A stretch of 41,003 nucleotides of DNA from Bacteroidota bacterium (GCA_017857395.1 JAFMDF010000051.1:1-41003); one strand, 5' to 3'. Positions 1 to 9,075 are shown, numbered from the stretch's first letter. Numbers and translations: made by a program. The notes: generated by a model from the sequence alone, not told the origin.

Positions 1-7
1 CGGGTAA

Positions 8-451
8 ATTTTCAGATGCTCTCAGAGCTTAATCAACCGAATTAATACACGATCCGTTTTTTCTTTTACTAATTCTAATTGGTATGTGAATGGAAGCTCG
101 ACTATTACTTTACCAAAAAAGTATTCGCTAGAAGTCGCAGGCAATTATTTTTCTAAATCCTTAATGGGTATTGCTGAAATTAAACCTTTTCATACCCTAA
201 CAATTGGTGTCCAAAAGGAATTAAACAATGACCAAGGCATACTGAAATTTTCTGTGAGTGATATTTTCAAAGGAAGTAACTGGCGTTGGGTAGTAGATAA
301 TCCCAACATTGATTTTGTTAATACTGGCGCCGTGCTTTTTACGGAAAGAGTTTTTCGATTGACCTATTCTAAGCGATTTGGAAATACCAAAGTAAAAGGA
401 GAACGGAAACGAGCAACAGGCTCTGCGGCTGAAAAACGTAGATTAAATTAA
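8..451 (+). CDS. TonB-dependent receptor / outer-membrane beta-barrel protein, C-terminal fragment
   Basis: This is the last part of an outer-membrane beta-barrel receptor, of the family in which the barrel follows a carboxypeptidase-like and a plug domain (PF14905-like). The frame shows alternating amphipathic strands, a late segment with VSDIF, and a basic tail ending in EKRRLN, all typical of the extreme C-terminus of these receptors. A GTG at 86 is the first start-like codon, but the strand-like reading continues upstream of it, so it is not a real start. Reading back in the same frame, a TAA stop lies at 5-7. The rest of the gene is therefore either joined through a frameshift, cut off at the window edge, or missing. 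I infer a truncated or edge-damaged gene rather than an independent 121-residue protein. Confidence 0.7.
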   Translation: MFRCSQSLINRINTRSVFSFTNSNWYVNGSSTITLPKKYSLEVAGNYFSKSLMGIAEIKPFHTLTIGVQKELNNDQGILKFSVSDIFKGSNWRWVVDNPNIDFVNTGAVLFTERVFRLTYSKRFGNTKVKGERKRATGSAAEKRRLN

Positions 452-463
452 CAGATGTTAGTA

Positions 464-488
464 CTTCCAGAACTCCAAGTTCTGGAAG
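464..488 (+). terminator. Perfect 11-bp hairpin after receptor gene
   Basis: CTTCCAGAACT at 464-474 and AGTTCTGGAAG at 478-488 form a perfect stem with a 3-base loop, 12 bases after the receptor stop. There is no clear T-tract, so it may be a 3'-end stabilising hairpin rather than a terminator. Confidence 0.45.
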
Positions 489-557
489 CACTTCTCATAC
501 GATCTATTTTAGAATAAACACTACTACTAAGGTTACTTTTCTTTGAAGCCACTTAAA

Positions 558-593
558 AGTCTGCAATACTCCCTATAAGTATTGCAGGCTTTC
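558..593 (+). terminator. Terminator hairpin between convergent receptor and comM
   Basis: The stem AGTCTGCAATACT (558-570) pairs with AGTATTGCAGGCT (578-590), with one T:G wobble and a 7-base loop, followed by TTTCT. It lies between the ends of the plus-strand receptor gene and the minus-strand comM gene and could serve both. Confidence 0.6.
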
Positions 594-610
594 TAAATGT
601 TTATAAGCCA

Positions 611-2167
611 TCACCCTCCCCAACTATCCCGATCCAAACTCCGATACTGAATAGCCTCCGCCAAATGCCCAATCTGAATATCCTTTTTTCCATCTAAATC
701 TGCGGCAGTCCGAGCCACTTTCAGAATTCGGTCATAAGCCCGAGCAGATAATTGCAATTTTTTCATAGCCGTTTTCAATAAGATAATCCCCGCTTGGTCA
801 AGCTTACAAACTTCTCTTGACATTCGACTTGGCATTTGTGCATTGCTATGCACAAATTTTAAATTTTTAAAGCGTTCTATTTGTATTTTTCTAGCAACAA
901 CAACTCGTTTAGCAATATCTTCACTCGTTTCCGATTCCCGTTCGTAATTAGCTAACATTTCTAGTGGAACAGGGGTGACTTCGACATGTAAATCTATTCG
1001 GTCTAAAAGCGGTCCAGATATTTTATTGAGGTAACGTTTGACGACACCTGCACCACAAACACAATCTTTGCTTGGATGATTAAAATACCCACAAGGGCAG
1101 GGATTCATCGCGGCAATTAACATAAAACTAGCAGGATAATCTACGGATATTTTTGCTCTGGATATGGTGACTCTTCTCTGTTCCATTGGTTGTCTTAAAA
1201 CTTCTAAAACAGAGCGTTGAAATTCTGGTAATTCATCTAAAAATAATACCCCATTATGCGCTAAAGAAATTTCACCAGGACGAGGATTAGAACCACCGCC
1301 TACCAAAGCTGCATTACTGACCGTATGATGCGGCGCACGAAATGGACGAGTCGGTACTAATGCAGAGTCTGCTGGCAATACGCCTGCAACGGAATGAATC
1401 TTAGTCGTTTCTAATGCTTCTAATAAACTTAATGGAGGCAGAATAGTCGGTAATCTTCTAGCCAACATGGTTTTACCTGCACCTGGAGGCCCAATTAAAA
1501 TGACATTATGTCCTCCTGCCGCAGCCAATTCTAAAGCTCGTTTGATATTTTCTTGCCCTTTGACATCTGAAAAATCAACACTATAATCATTTTTAGTATT
1601 GGCAAACTCATCTCTAGTATCTAGAATCGTCGGTTTTAAAACCAATTCTCCATCAAAAAAAGCAACAGCCTCTTTGATGTTATCAATGCCATACACTTCT
1701 AAATTACTCACAATTGCTGCTTCTCTGGCATTTTGTTTAGGTACAATGATGCCTTTGAATTTTTCTGCTCTTGCTTGAATAGCAATGGATAAAACGCCTT
1801 TGATTGGTCTTAACCCACCATCCAAAGAAAGCTCTCCAATCATCATATAATCACCCAAATTTTCTGGTTTCATCTGATGGGTGGCACCTAAAATACCCAT
1901 AGCGATGGGCAGGTCATAAGCACTCCCTTCTTTCTTAATATCAGCAGGCGCCATATTGACGACTAACTTTAATCGAGGTATTTTTTTACCAATATTACTT
2001 AAGGCGGCCTCGAAGCGTTGAAAGCCTTCTTTGACGGCATTATCTGGTAAGCCCACTAAATGATAAAAGGGTTGTCCTTGGGCGACTTCGCCGCCTGCAT
2101 TTACTTCAATTGTAATGGTTTGTGCATCCACTCCGTGGACGGCTGCTGCATAGGTTTTGACTAGCAT
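611..2167 (-). CDS. comM: ComM/YifB family Mg-chelatase-like AAA+ ATPase
   Basis: ComM is a hexameric AAA+ helicase that drives branch migration during integration of transformed DNA in naturally competent bacteria; it is also widely conserved in species not known to be competent. The order is as in the family: an N-terminal Lon-protease-like fold domain (MLVKTYAAAVHGVDA start), then Walker A GPPGAGKT at about residues 226-233, Walker B LFLDELPEF, and the cysteine-rich MNPCPCGYF insert typical of YifB/ComM, with a helical C-terminal lid. The frame is open upstream to 2323, but the family N-terminus is MLVKTYA, so I place the start at the ATG ending at 2167 (518 residues, normal length). The extra 52 residues would be low-complexity and overlap the upstream hydrolase gene. 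Confidence 0.93.
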   Translation of the reverse strand: MLVKTYAAAVHGVDAQTITIEVNAGGEVAQGQPFYHLVGLPDNAVKEGFQRFEAALSNIGKKIPRLKLVVNMAPADIKKEGSAYDLPIAMGILGATHQMKPENLGDYMMIGELSLDGGLRPIKGVLSIAIQARAEKFKGIIVPKQNAREAAIVSNLEVYGIDNIKEAVAFFDGELVLKPTILDTRDEFANTKNDYSVDFSDVKGQENIKRALELAAAGGHNVILIGPPGAGKTMLARRLPTILPPLSLLEALETTKIHSVAGVLPADSALVPTRPFRAPHHTVSNAALVGGGSNPRPGEISLAHNGVLFLDELPEFQRSVLEVLRQPMEQRRVTISRAKISVDYPASFMLIAAMNPCPCGYFNHPSKDCVCGAGVVKRYLNKISGPLLDRIDLHVEVTPVPLEMLANYERESETSEDIAKRVVVARKIQIERFKNLKFVHSNAQMPSRMSREVCKLDQAGIILLKTAMKKLQLSARAYDRILKVARTAADLDGKKDIQIGHLAEAIQYRSLDRDSWGG

Positions 2168-2301
2168 GTTTTGTGTAGTTTTCTTTAGTCTATGATTAAA
2201 TAGGTGCTTAAAGATAGGAAATGCTTTTCCTTTTTTTAAGGAAACGGAATTTTTTTGTTGAAAAGCGTAGAATATACTTGATTTACGGTATACAACCAAA
2301 G

Positions 2302-3330
2302 CTAGTTTACTGTTTTTAACCAATCCGCCAACTGATTCATTTGATTGAATTGATGTCCCGAGTCATCTATTAAAGTAGCTACTTGTTGATTGGTACTCAT
2401 TTTTTCCATGAGTCGATTTGCATTAGTAATAGGTACTAATTGGTCATTTTTGCCATGTGCAATCATTATAGCATTCCGATAATTATCTATAAAATAAATA
2501 GGCGAACTTTTAAGCATTTTTGCTCTTATAGTGGAAATAGGTTCTTTTTTACTCAAAAATTGATATTTATACTGAAAATTATATCGTTGGTAAACAACTT
2601 TAGCAAAAAAATCAACTGGTCCAGATTGACTGATAACGGCATTAATCGTTGTATCTCTTGCGCCCATTAAAAGCGCAACCGTGCCTCCTCGACTAACTCC
2701 CCAAACAGCTGTTTTTTTCTTGTTTACTCCTTTGAACTCAGTCTGCGTTAAATGTAAAAGTCGGAGCGCATCATTCGTTGCGCCATCAAAGGCATCTCCA
2801 AAAAAGCCATCCGCACAATATCTTTTGCCATAAACGGAAAGTGCTTGTCCTCGATAGGCAGGAATGAGTATAAAATAATTATTCAGATTTGCATATAATT
2901 TCTTTCTAAAGTCATCTTCCATATAAGAAGTAGGGTCTTGTTGATTAAGTCCATTTGCCCAAAGCAATAAAGGGTATTTTTGTTGTTCATCATATTGATA
3001 AGGAAAGATTATAGCACCATAATGTTTTCGCCCTTCTGCATATTGCTCAATGATTAACAATTTTCTATCAATGGCATAATACATTTCTTTTATAATGGAA
3101 AAACTATCACTCGCCGTTGAGAAACTTTGCCAATTCGCTTTAATAGTAGCTAATTCTAAACTATCTGTTGGCTTAAAAAGACTATCTAAATGGAGTTGTT
3201 GATTAACGTCAATACTATCGTAAGAAATACGTTCCTTACAAGGGCATTTATTGCTATATTTAGTATAACAAAAAAGCAATGCTAATAGGCCAATAATTAA
3301 GAATAAGCTTCTTTTCGTTTGTCTGTCCAT
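2302..3330 (-). CDS. Membrane-anchored alpha/beta hydrolase (S9 peptidase-like)
   Basis: An alpha/beta-hydrolase-fold protein of 342 residues resembling the catalytic domain of prolyl-oligopeptidase-type (S9) enzymes and dienelactone hydrolases. A positively charged N-terminus (MDRQTKR) and one hydrophobic segment at about residues 8-22 suggest an uncleaved signal anchor, placing the enzyme on the periplasmic side. The nucleophile elbow is GVSRGG with Ser213; Asp296 in HGKNDQLVP and His326 in DDSGHQF complete a plausible triad. The substrate cannot be read from sequence. It lies upstream of comM on the same strand with 134 bases between stop and comM start, so co-transcription is possible but not obvious. 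Confidence 0.8.
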   Translation of the reverse strand: MDRQTKRSLFLIIGLLALLFCYTKYSNKCPCKERISYDSIDVNQQLHLDSLFKPTDSLELATIKANWQSFSTASDSFSIIKEMYYAIDRKLLIIEQYAEGRKHYGAIIFPYQYDEQQKYPLLLWANGLNQQDPTSYMEDDFRKKLYANLNNYFILIPAYRGQALSVYGKRYCADGFFGDAFDGATNDALRLLHLTQTEFKGVNKKKTAVWGVSRGGTVALLMGARDTTINAVISQSGPVDFFAKVVYQRYNFQYKYQFLSKKEPISTIRAKMLKSSPIYFIDNYRNAIMIAHGKNDQLVPITNANRLMEKMSTNQQVATLIDDSGHQFNQMNQLADWLKTVN

Positions 3331-3365
3331 AAATTCATATTACTTAATAAGCAAGCTTTTGAGAA

Positions 3366-3399
3366 TTGATTTTTCTTTTAAAAAAAACCACTAATTTTG
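3366..3399 (+). promoter_or_regulatory. Bacteroidota-type promoter for the SNF2 gene
   Basis: TAATTTTG at 3392-3399 matches the Bacteroidota -7 element TAnnTTTG. A TTG at 3366-3368 lies 23 bases upstream, at the long end of the usual -33 spacing. It is 20 bases ahead of the start codon. Confidence 0.5.
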
Positions 3400-3418
3400 T
3401 CAAAAAGATAGTAAAAAT

Positions 3419-6400
3419 ATGAGAAAGTCCTACGGTAATACTTATTGGGGAAAAGAATGGCTACAATCCCTCACACAAATTGATTATTCCAATCGTTTGC
3501 CAAGAGGTAAAACGTATGCGAATAAGGGGCTAGCCAAAGATATTCAAATCAACGAACATCGGATTACGGCTAAAGTCCAAGGTAGTCGCCGCCGACCTTA
3601 TGATGTGAGTATTTCCGTTAAGAAATTTATGGTTGGAGAAAAAGCCAAAGTAATAGAATTAATAACGGATAACCCTATTTTTCTTTCCAAATTACTAAAT
3701 CGAGAACTACCTAGTGCACTTGACAAGGCCTGTAGACGAGTAGGTGTTGCTCTTTTTCCGAAATCTTGGCAAGACATGAATGGTCATTGTTCTTGTCCTG
3801 ATTCGGCGGTGCCTTGTAAACATTTGGCTTCTGTCCTTTATTTGGTTGCTAATGAAATTGATAAAAACCCGTTTTTAGTTTTTGAATTGCATGGCTTTGA
3901 TTTGTTTAAAGAATTAGAAGGTGTAGGATATACAATTGGCGAACAGAAGGAAATTTCGATTTTGCCTATTAGTGATTTGCAAACAGCGTATCATTTTGAT
4001 GACACCCCTTTTGAGTGGCAAGATGCGCTTTTTCAACAACTAGATTTCTCTACTATTCCTAATTGTCAAACCCAATTATTGACTATCTTAGGGAATAAAC
4101 CCGTTTTTTTCCCATCAGGAGATTTTAAAACTATTTTAGAAAAAGGGTATCAATCCGTTGCCAAATATTTAACTAAAAAAGCAAAGAAAAAAGAGATTGA
4201 ATCTTTGACTGCTGAAATGGATGCGGTGGATGAAATTGAAATTATTCTAGATACAGAACAAGACTTCTTGCAAGCTAATTTTAGAGATAGTCGAGGTAAA
4301 AAAGTTATCTCCTTCAAGGAAGAAGAAAAATTAATGGCTTGGTTGGAAGAAATTCCAATGGCTAGGCTCGAACAACTAGCGCCTTGTTTGAGTGGTTTGT
4401 TTTTGACGTATCATTTAGCCGAAAAATTAGCGATTCAGAGTGCTTATATTCCACAATTATTACGAGTTGGTACGAGGCGATACAAAATCCGGTGGTTGCC
4501 TGCTATTTTAAATGAAACTGTTAAGGATGTTTATGAGAAAGTTAAGGAATTAACGCCTAAAAACTTAGTATTTTATAAAATTAGCAAGGCAATTCAGCAG
4601 CCAACAGAAAGCGATTATTATCCAACTTTGGTCTCGTTTTTCTTGAATTTTTTCATGCACAGCTATCGGGATTTAAGAAAGGTGCGCAATCAAGAAAATG
4701 AGGTTTTTCAAATCTTTTTTAATGGCGCTTTAGAACAATTTACTGAATTTGAAAATAGAGCTTATCCTTCGGCCATTCAATTATGGTTGAGTAAATTTTA
4801 CATTGCGGAAAAAGATTTTGTCCCTGTTTTACAAGTCGAAGATATTGAAGATGTAGGATTTGAAGTAAAAATTGCCCTCCAAGATACGACTCAACCATTA
4901 GAACCACTTATTTCCTTAAAAGATGTTTTTGCCAAAGATAGTTATAGTGCTATTCGACTCGATTTCTTGCGGGATTTGGCGATGATGTCTGATTTTTTCC
5001 CACAGATAAGTTATTTAGTCGCCTCGAAAGGAACGGAACAATTGGTGTTTGATTCCAATGATTTTGTGGCTATTTTATTTAAAATATTGCCGACCATTAA
5101 ATTATTTGGGATTAAAATTTTATTGCCAAAAGCCTTACGCAAATTATTGCGCCCTAAAATGTCGATGCAATTGGAAAGCGGAGACGACGGCACGATTCAA
5201 GGCAAACAATCCATTATTAATATGGATGAAATGCTCAGTTTTGAGTGGAAAATAGCGATTGGGGATAGATTGGTCACGGAAAAAGAATTTTTAAAATTAG
5301 TCAAACAGTTTTCAGGGATTGTTAAAATAAATGATGAATTTGTCTTTTTTGACGAACATGAAATTCGCTCTTTAATTGATAAAATAGAAAATCCACCGCA
5401 TGTTGATGGTCATCAGTTATTACAAATTGCCTTGACAGAAGATTATCAAGGTGCAAAAGTGCATTTAGATAAAAATACGCGCCAATTAATTGATAGATTA
5501 TTACAAGGCGAAGGCACGGAAGTACCAGCAGGCTTGCAAGCGACTTTACGTCCTTATCAATTGCGGGGTTATGAATGGTTGTATAAAAATTCTAGGCTAG
5601 GGTTCGGTAGTTTGATTGCAGATGATATGGGTTTAGGGAAAACCTTACAAGTTATTGCTACGCTGTTAAAATTAAAAGAAGACGGAGAATTGGAAACGCA
5701 TAAAGCATTAATAGTTGTACCGACTACTTTATTAACCAACTGGGAAAAAGAAATCCGAAAATTTGCGCCCTCCTTAAAAACACATACTTATCACGGGTCA
5801 AATAGAGATTTAAAACCACTCCAAGAAGCAGATGCTTTAATTACTACTTATGGGGTTGCTCGTACGGAAACAACAATTTTAAATAAACAAAAATGGTTGA
5901 CCTTAATTATTGATGAAGCACAAGCCATTAAAAACCCAGGAACGGCTCAGACCAAGGCGATTAAAAAACTAAAAGCACCCGTTAAAATTGCGATGAGTGG
6001 AACGCCTGTAGAAAATAGATTGAGTGAATACTGGAGTATTTTTGATTTTTCTAATAAAGGCTATTTGGGCAATCTGAAAAAGTTCAAAGAAGAGTTTGCT
6101 GCGCCTATTGAAATTGACAAAGACCAAACTCAATTGGCAAAATTTAGAAAAGTCACCGAGCCCTTTATTTTACGGCGTTTAAAATCAGATAAATCTATTA
6201 TCAAAGACTTACCTGATAAAATTGAATTAGACCAATACTGTCAATTATCTTCAGAGCAAACTGCACTATACCAAAGTGTAGTTGAAACGACGATGAAGGC
6301 AGTCGCAGCCGCAGATGGTATTCAGAGAAAAGGGCAAATTCTAAAATTAATTACTGCTTTAAAACAGGTTTGTAATCATCCTCGTCAATTTCTAAAAAAA

Positions 6401-6946
6401 GGAAGTGCCGACCCTGCTATTTCTGGTAAATGTGCTTTATTATTTAGTTTGCTACAGCAGATTTTAGATAAAAATGAAAAGGTTTTAATTTTTACGCAAT
6501 ATCAAGAAATGGGACGGATGCTAGCGCAAATGATAGAAGATGAATTTGGTACAATAGCACCTTTCTTACATGGTGGTGTTAGTCGAAAAGGACGAGATGA
6601 AATGGTGGAAGATTTTCAAAATAATAGAACGACTAGAGTACTGATTTTATCTTTAAAAGCAGGAGGTACAGGCTTAAATTTAACGGCGGCGAGTAATGTC
6701 ATTCACTATGATTTATGGTGGAATCCAGCAGTAGAGGCACAAGCTACAGACCGGGCCTATCGTATCGGACAAAACAAAAATGTCATGGTACATCGCTTCA
6801 TCACAAAAGGTACTTTTGAGGAAAAAATTAATCAGTTATTAATCAACAAAAGAGAATTAGCTAACATGACGGTTTCAACGGGCGAGAAATGGATTGGCGA
6901 TTTAAGTAATGCAGAGTTGAGTGAGATGATGAGGTTGGAAAATTAA
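3419..6946 (+). CDS. SWIM-domain SNF2-family DEAD/H helicase
   Basis: A large (1175-residue) bacterial SNF2/Swi2 ATPase. An N-terminal SWIM zinc finger is visible as C124-x-C126 and C133-x-H135, expected to bind nucleic acid or protein. A long unassigned middle region follows. The SNF2 core occupies the C-terminal third: motif I DDMGLGKT with Lys741, motif II DEAQ at 832-835, motif III MSGTPVENRL, and motifs V/VI running from SLKAGGTGLNL to QATDRAYRIGQ. Such proteins are dsDNA translocases presumed to displace RNA polymerase or other bound proteins; the exact role of this subfamily is not established. It is monocistronic, with its own promoter in front and repeats behind. A stand-alone position argues against it being part of a DISARM- or Dnd-like defence island, since no methylase or nuclease is adjacent. 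Confidence 0.93.
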   Translation: MRKSYGNTYWGKEWLQSLTQIDYSNRLPRGKTYANKGLAKDIQINEHRITAKVQGSRRRPYDVSISVKKFMVGEKAKVIELITDNPIFLSKLLNRELPSALDKACRRVGVALFPKSWQDMNGHCSCPDSAVPCKHLASVLYLVANEIDKNPFLVFELHGFDLFKELEGVGYTIGEQKEISILPISDLQTAYHFDDTPFEWQDALFQQLDFSTIPNCQTQLLTILGNKPVFFPSGDFKTILEKGYQSVAKYLTKKAKKKEIESLTAEMDAVDEIEIILDTEQDFLQANFRDSRGKKVISFKEEEKLMAWLEEIPMARLEQLAPCLSGLFLTYHLAEKLAIQSAYIPQLLRVGTRRYKIRWLPAILNETVKDVYEKVKELTPKNLVFYKISKAIQQPTESDYYPTLVSFFLNFFMHSYRDLRKVRNQENEVFQIFFNGALEQFTEFENRAYPSAIQLWLSKFYIAEKDFVPVLQVEDIEDVGFEVKIALQDTTQPLEPLISLKDVFAKDSYSAIRLDFLRDLAMMSDFFPQISYLVASKGTEQLVFDSNDFVAILFKILPTIKLFGIKILLPKALRKLLRPKMSMQLESGDDGTIQGKQSIINMDEMLSFEWKIAIGDRLVTEKEFLKLVKQFSGIVKINDEFVFFDEHEIRSLIDKIENPPHVDGHQLLQIALTEDYQGAKVHLDKNTRQLIDRLLQGEGTEVPAGLQATLRPYQLRGYEWLYKNSRLGFGSLIADDMGLGKTLQVIATLLKLKEDGELETHKALIVVPTTLLTNWEKEIRKFAPSLKTHTYHGSNRDLKPLQEADALITTYGVARTETTILNKQKWLTLIIDEAQAIKNPGTAQTKAIKKLKAPVKIAMSGTPVENRLSEYWSIFDFSNKGYLGNLKKFKEEFAAPIEIDKDQTQLAKFRKVTEPFILRRLKSDKSIIKDLPDKIELDQYCQLSSEQTALYQSVVETTMKAVAAADGIQRKGQILKLITALKQVCNHPRQFLKKGSADPAISGKCALLFSLLQQILDKNEKVLIFTQYQEMGRMLAQMIEDEFGTIAPFLHGGVSRKGRDEMVEDFQNNRTTRVLILSLKAGGTGLNLTAASNVIHYDLWWNPAVEAQATDRAYRIGQNKNVMVHRFITKGTFEEKINQLLINKRELANMTVSTGEKWIGDLSNAELSEMMRLEN

Positions 6947-6948
6947 CG

Positions 6949-7001
6949 GTTGTCAGTTATCAGTTGTCAGTTTGTGGGTATAACACCGATAACCGATAAC
7001 G
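6949..7001. repeat. Heptamer-periodic inverted repeat (locus A)
   Basis: Directly after the SNF2 stop, GTT recurs exactly every 7 bases (6949, 6956, 6963, 6970) in units such as GTTGTCA and GTTATCA. Further right the complementary unit CGATAAC occurs twice (6987-6993, 6994-7000), so the two arms can pair imperfectly. See the other heptamer loci in this window. Confidence 0.75.
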
Positions 7002-7064
7002 GGATATACCCTAAAAAGGTTAATTTGCCCTAATCTGACAGTTTATATACAAAAGATAAGCTGT

Positions 7065-7088
7065 TTTTTGAATTAATTTTCAAAAAAT
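7065..7088. repeat. A/T-rich palindrome ahead of rlaP pair
   Basis: TTTTTTGAA at 7065-7073 and TTCAAAAAA at 7080-7088 are perfect inverted arms with a 6-base loop. It could act as a terminator for SNF2 transcripts on the plus strand, as no other is obvious, but its low G+C makes this uncertain. Confidence 0.4.
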
Positions 7089-7145
7089 CGCTTTAATTTA
7101 CCCGATAATCAAACTTTTATTACCAGTTATTGGTAAATTGCCGCA

Positions 7146-7173
7146 GGTTATCACTCCCCATAAAAGGATAACC
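7146..7173 (+). promoter_or_regulatory. Leader hairpin upstream of first rlaP gene
   Basis: GGTTATC (7146-7152) and GATAACC (7167-7173) form a 7-bp stem with a 14-base loop ending 24 bases before the proposed TTG start. It may be a leader structure influencing translation of the non-ATG start; this is inference. Confidence 0.35.
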
Positions 7174-7197
7174 ATCATCTATTGAGAAAACTGAAAA

Positions 7198-8010
7198 TTG
7201 CTCGTGCTACACAAAATTCAAGAAACGATTGCTCAACTAGAGCGAGATAAATCTATCCGTGTCCTTTATGCCTGCGAATCTGGAAGCAGAGCTTGGGGCA
7301 TTCCTTCTCCTGATAGCGACTATGATGTCCGCTTTATTTATGTCCATCAATTAGATTGGTATTTATCCTTGTGTAATCGAAAAGATACGATTACAATAAA
7401 ATCCGATGAAGCTAATTTGGATATGACTGGTTGGGATTTGCGCAAAACGCTGCAATTGATGAAAAAATCCAATGCAGCTCCTTTGGAATGGATGCATTCG
7501 CCTATTGTCTATCAAGAAGCGCCAGGTTTTCTTCGACGATTCCAAAAAGTTGGAGCTACTTGCTTTTCGCCTAATTCTATGAATTATCATTATTTGAGTA
7601 TGGCGAAAAAATTTTATGATAGCTGTGCGGGAGAAACCACCGTTAATCTAAAGACTTGGTTCTATGCTTTGCGAACGGCACTAAGCGCTCGCTGGATTGT
7701 AGAAAAAGAAGCAATGCCACCAGTTATTTTTAAAGATTTACTATCTTTGATTGCTCCGTCTATTAGAAAAGACCTTTTAGCTTTAATTGCGTTAAAGGGA
7801 ACTAAAAACGAGGATTTTTTATTTGAAAAAGAAGCAACTTTGCTTCAATTAATCGAGGAATCTATTGCTATTGCAGAAGCTGGTAAAACAGATTTATCTG
7901 GCAGTAAAGTCAATATGTTGGAGATGGATAAATTCTTTCAACGTATGATTCCTAAACCAAATAAAAATGACTATAAAGGAGCTAAAAAATCAACATCTTT
8001 TACTGTTTGA
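7198..8010 (+). CDS. RlaP-type nucleotidyltransferase (DNA polymerase beta superfamily), first copy
   Basis: A 270-residue member of PF10127 (RlaP, RNA-repair-pathway DNA polymerase beta family). The minimal nucleotidyltransferase signature is intact: GS at 29-30 (GSRAWG), the metal-binding pair D41-x-D43 in SDYDVR, and a likely third carboxylate in LDMTGWDLRK (D75 or D80). The downstream APLEWMHSP motif is characteristic of the subfamily. There is no ATG near the N-terminus: an in-frame stop at 7192-7194 leaves TTG 7198 or GTG 7204 as starts, which implies modest expression. The gene overlaps the next one by 44 bases. Known context for the family is RNA ligation or end repair; the reaction catalysed here (adding nucleotides to an RNA or another substrate) is inferred, not shown. 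Confidence 0.82.
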   Translation: MLVLHKIQETIAQLERDKSIRVLYACESGSRAWGIPSPDSDYDVRFIYVHQLDWYLSLCNRKDTITIKSDEANLDMTGWDLRKTLQLMKKSNAAPLEWMHSPIVYQEAPGFLRRFQKVGATCFSPNSMNYHYLSMAKKFYDSCAGETTVNLKTWFYALRTALSARWIVEKEAMPPVIFKDLLSLIAPSIRKDLLALIALKGTKNEDFLFEKEATLLQLIEESIAIAEAGKTDLSGSKVNMLEMDKFFQRMIPKPNKNDYKGAKKSTSFTV

Positions 8011-9037
8011 AGCAGTTAGTGGCAGCCATGCTTATGGCCTCCAACATAAGGATTCAGATGTTGATTTAAGAGGGGTCTTTGTCATGCCTAAAGCACAATT
8101 TTATGGGTTGACCCCAATAGAGCAAGTTAGTGATGAATTAAATGACGAGGTGTATTATGAATTGAAAAAGTTCGTAGATATGCTGGTGAAAAACAAACCT
8201 AATTTCTTAGAAATGTTAGCTTCACCAGCAGATTGTATCCGTTATAAACATCCTCTATTTGACCTACTAAAACTAGACGATTTTCTATCTAAACAAGCCA
8301 AAAACACTTTTGCGGGTTACGCCCTTTCTCAAATTAAAAAAGCCAGGGGATTAAATAAAAAGATTGTTAACCCAATGGCAGAACGTCGCAAATCAGTCTT
8401 GGAATTTTGCTATGTGCAACATGGACAAGGTTCTATGCCGCTATTAAAATTCCTAGCCGAAAATAATTTTAAACAAGCAGATTGTGGCCTAGTAAATGTG
8501 GCGCACATGAAAGGCATCTTTGCCCTATTTCATAATCCCACCTTAGCCTACCAAGGTATTATTCGTGGCAAAAAATCGAATGATATTTGCCTAAGTTCTA
8601 TTCCTAAAAAAGAAAAACCTATCGGTGTTTTATATTTTAATAAAGATGGTTATTCTCTATATTGTAAAGAACATACACAATATTGGGAGTGGGTAAATAA
8701 ACGAAATCAAGCGAGGTATGAAAGTACCATGAATCATGGCAAAAATTACGATGCCAAGAATATGATGCATACTTTTCGTTTATTGCATAATGCCGAAGAA
8801 ATTGCTCGAACGGGTACTTTTCAAGTTCGACGTACTCATGATAAAGCCTTTTTGTGGCAAGTTCGAATGGGCGAATTTCAATACGATGATTTGGTGAAAA
8901 TTGCAGCCGATAAGATTTTGGAAATTAATGAATTGTTTGAATCTTGCGATTTGCGGGAGATACCTGATTTGGAAAAGGTTAATGAATTATTATTGGAGAT
9001 TCGGGAAGGGTTTTATTTGAAGCTAAGAATCCATTAA
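7967..9037 (+). CDS. RlaP-type nucleotidyltransferase, second copy
   Basis: A 356-residue second PF10127 protein, translated from an ATG that lies inside the 3' end of the preceding gene (44-base overlap, different frame), which strongly suggests translational coupling. The active-site elements are GS at 19-20 (GSHAYG), D31-x-D33 in SDVDLRG, and a likely third carboxylate E65 in YYELKKF; the subfamily motif NFLEMLASP follows. It is clearly diverged from the first copy (YELKKF in place of GWDLRK, longer C-terminal helical half), so this is not a recent duplication. No RNA ligase, kinase-phosphatase or Hen1 gene is adjacent; the pair stands alone between the SNF2 helicase and a secreted peptidase. 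Confidence 0.83.
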   Translation: MTIKELKNQHLLLFEAVSGSHAYGLQHKDSDVDLRGVFVMPKAQFYGLTPIEQVSDELNDEVYYELKKFVDMLVKNKPNFLEMLASPADCIRYKHPLFDLLKLDDFLSKQAKNTFAGYALSQIKKARGLNKKIVNPMAERRKSVLEFCYVQHGQGSMPLLKFLAENNFKQADCGLVNVAHMKGIFALFHNPTLAYQGIIRGKKSNDICLSSIPKKEKPIGVLYFNKDGYSLYCKEHTQYWEWVNKRNQARYESTMNHGKNYDAKNMMHTFRLLHNAEEIARTGTFQVRRTHDKAFLWQVRMGEFQYDDLVKIAADKILEINELFESCDLREIPDLEKVNELLLEIREGFYLKLRIH

Positions 9038-9046
9038 AATGCCATT

Positions 9047-9075
9047 GCCCCACAGATTAGTTTCCCCACGGATTT
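9047..9075. repeat. Dispersed intergenic repeat, copy 1
   Basis: The segment pairs closely with 11993-12022: both read GCCC-ACAGATTA, a short spacer, TTTCCC-ACGGATTT. TTTCCCCACGGATTT at 9061-9075 is also present as its exact reverse complement at 11959-11973. The copies lie downstream of two consecutive genes. Confidence 0.65.

Noticed and set aside
2168-2323. N-terminal 52-residue extension of ComM
   Set aside because: The extension is low-complexity, overlaps the hydrolase gene, and the family N-terminus begins at the ATG ending at 2167.
3419-9037. Defence island (SNF2 helicase plus nucleotidyltransferases)
   Set aside because: No nuclease, methylase or other defence gene is present, the two units are separated by about 250 bases with hairpins between, and composition is like the rest of the window.
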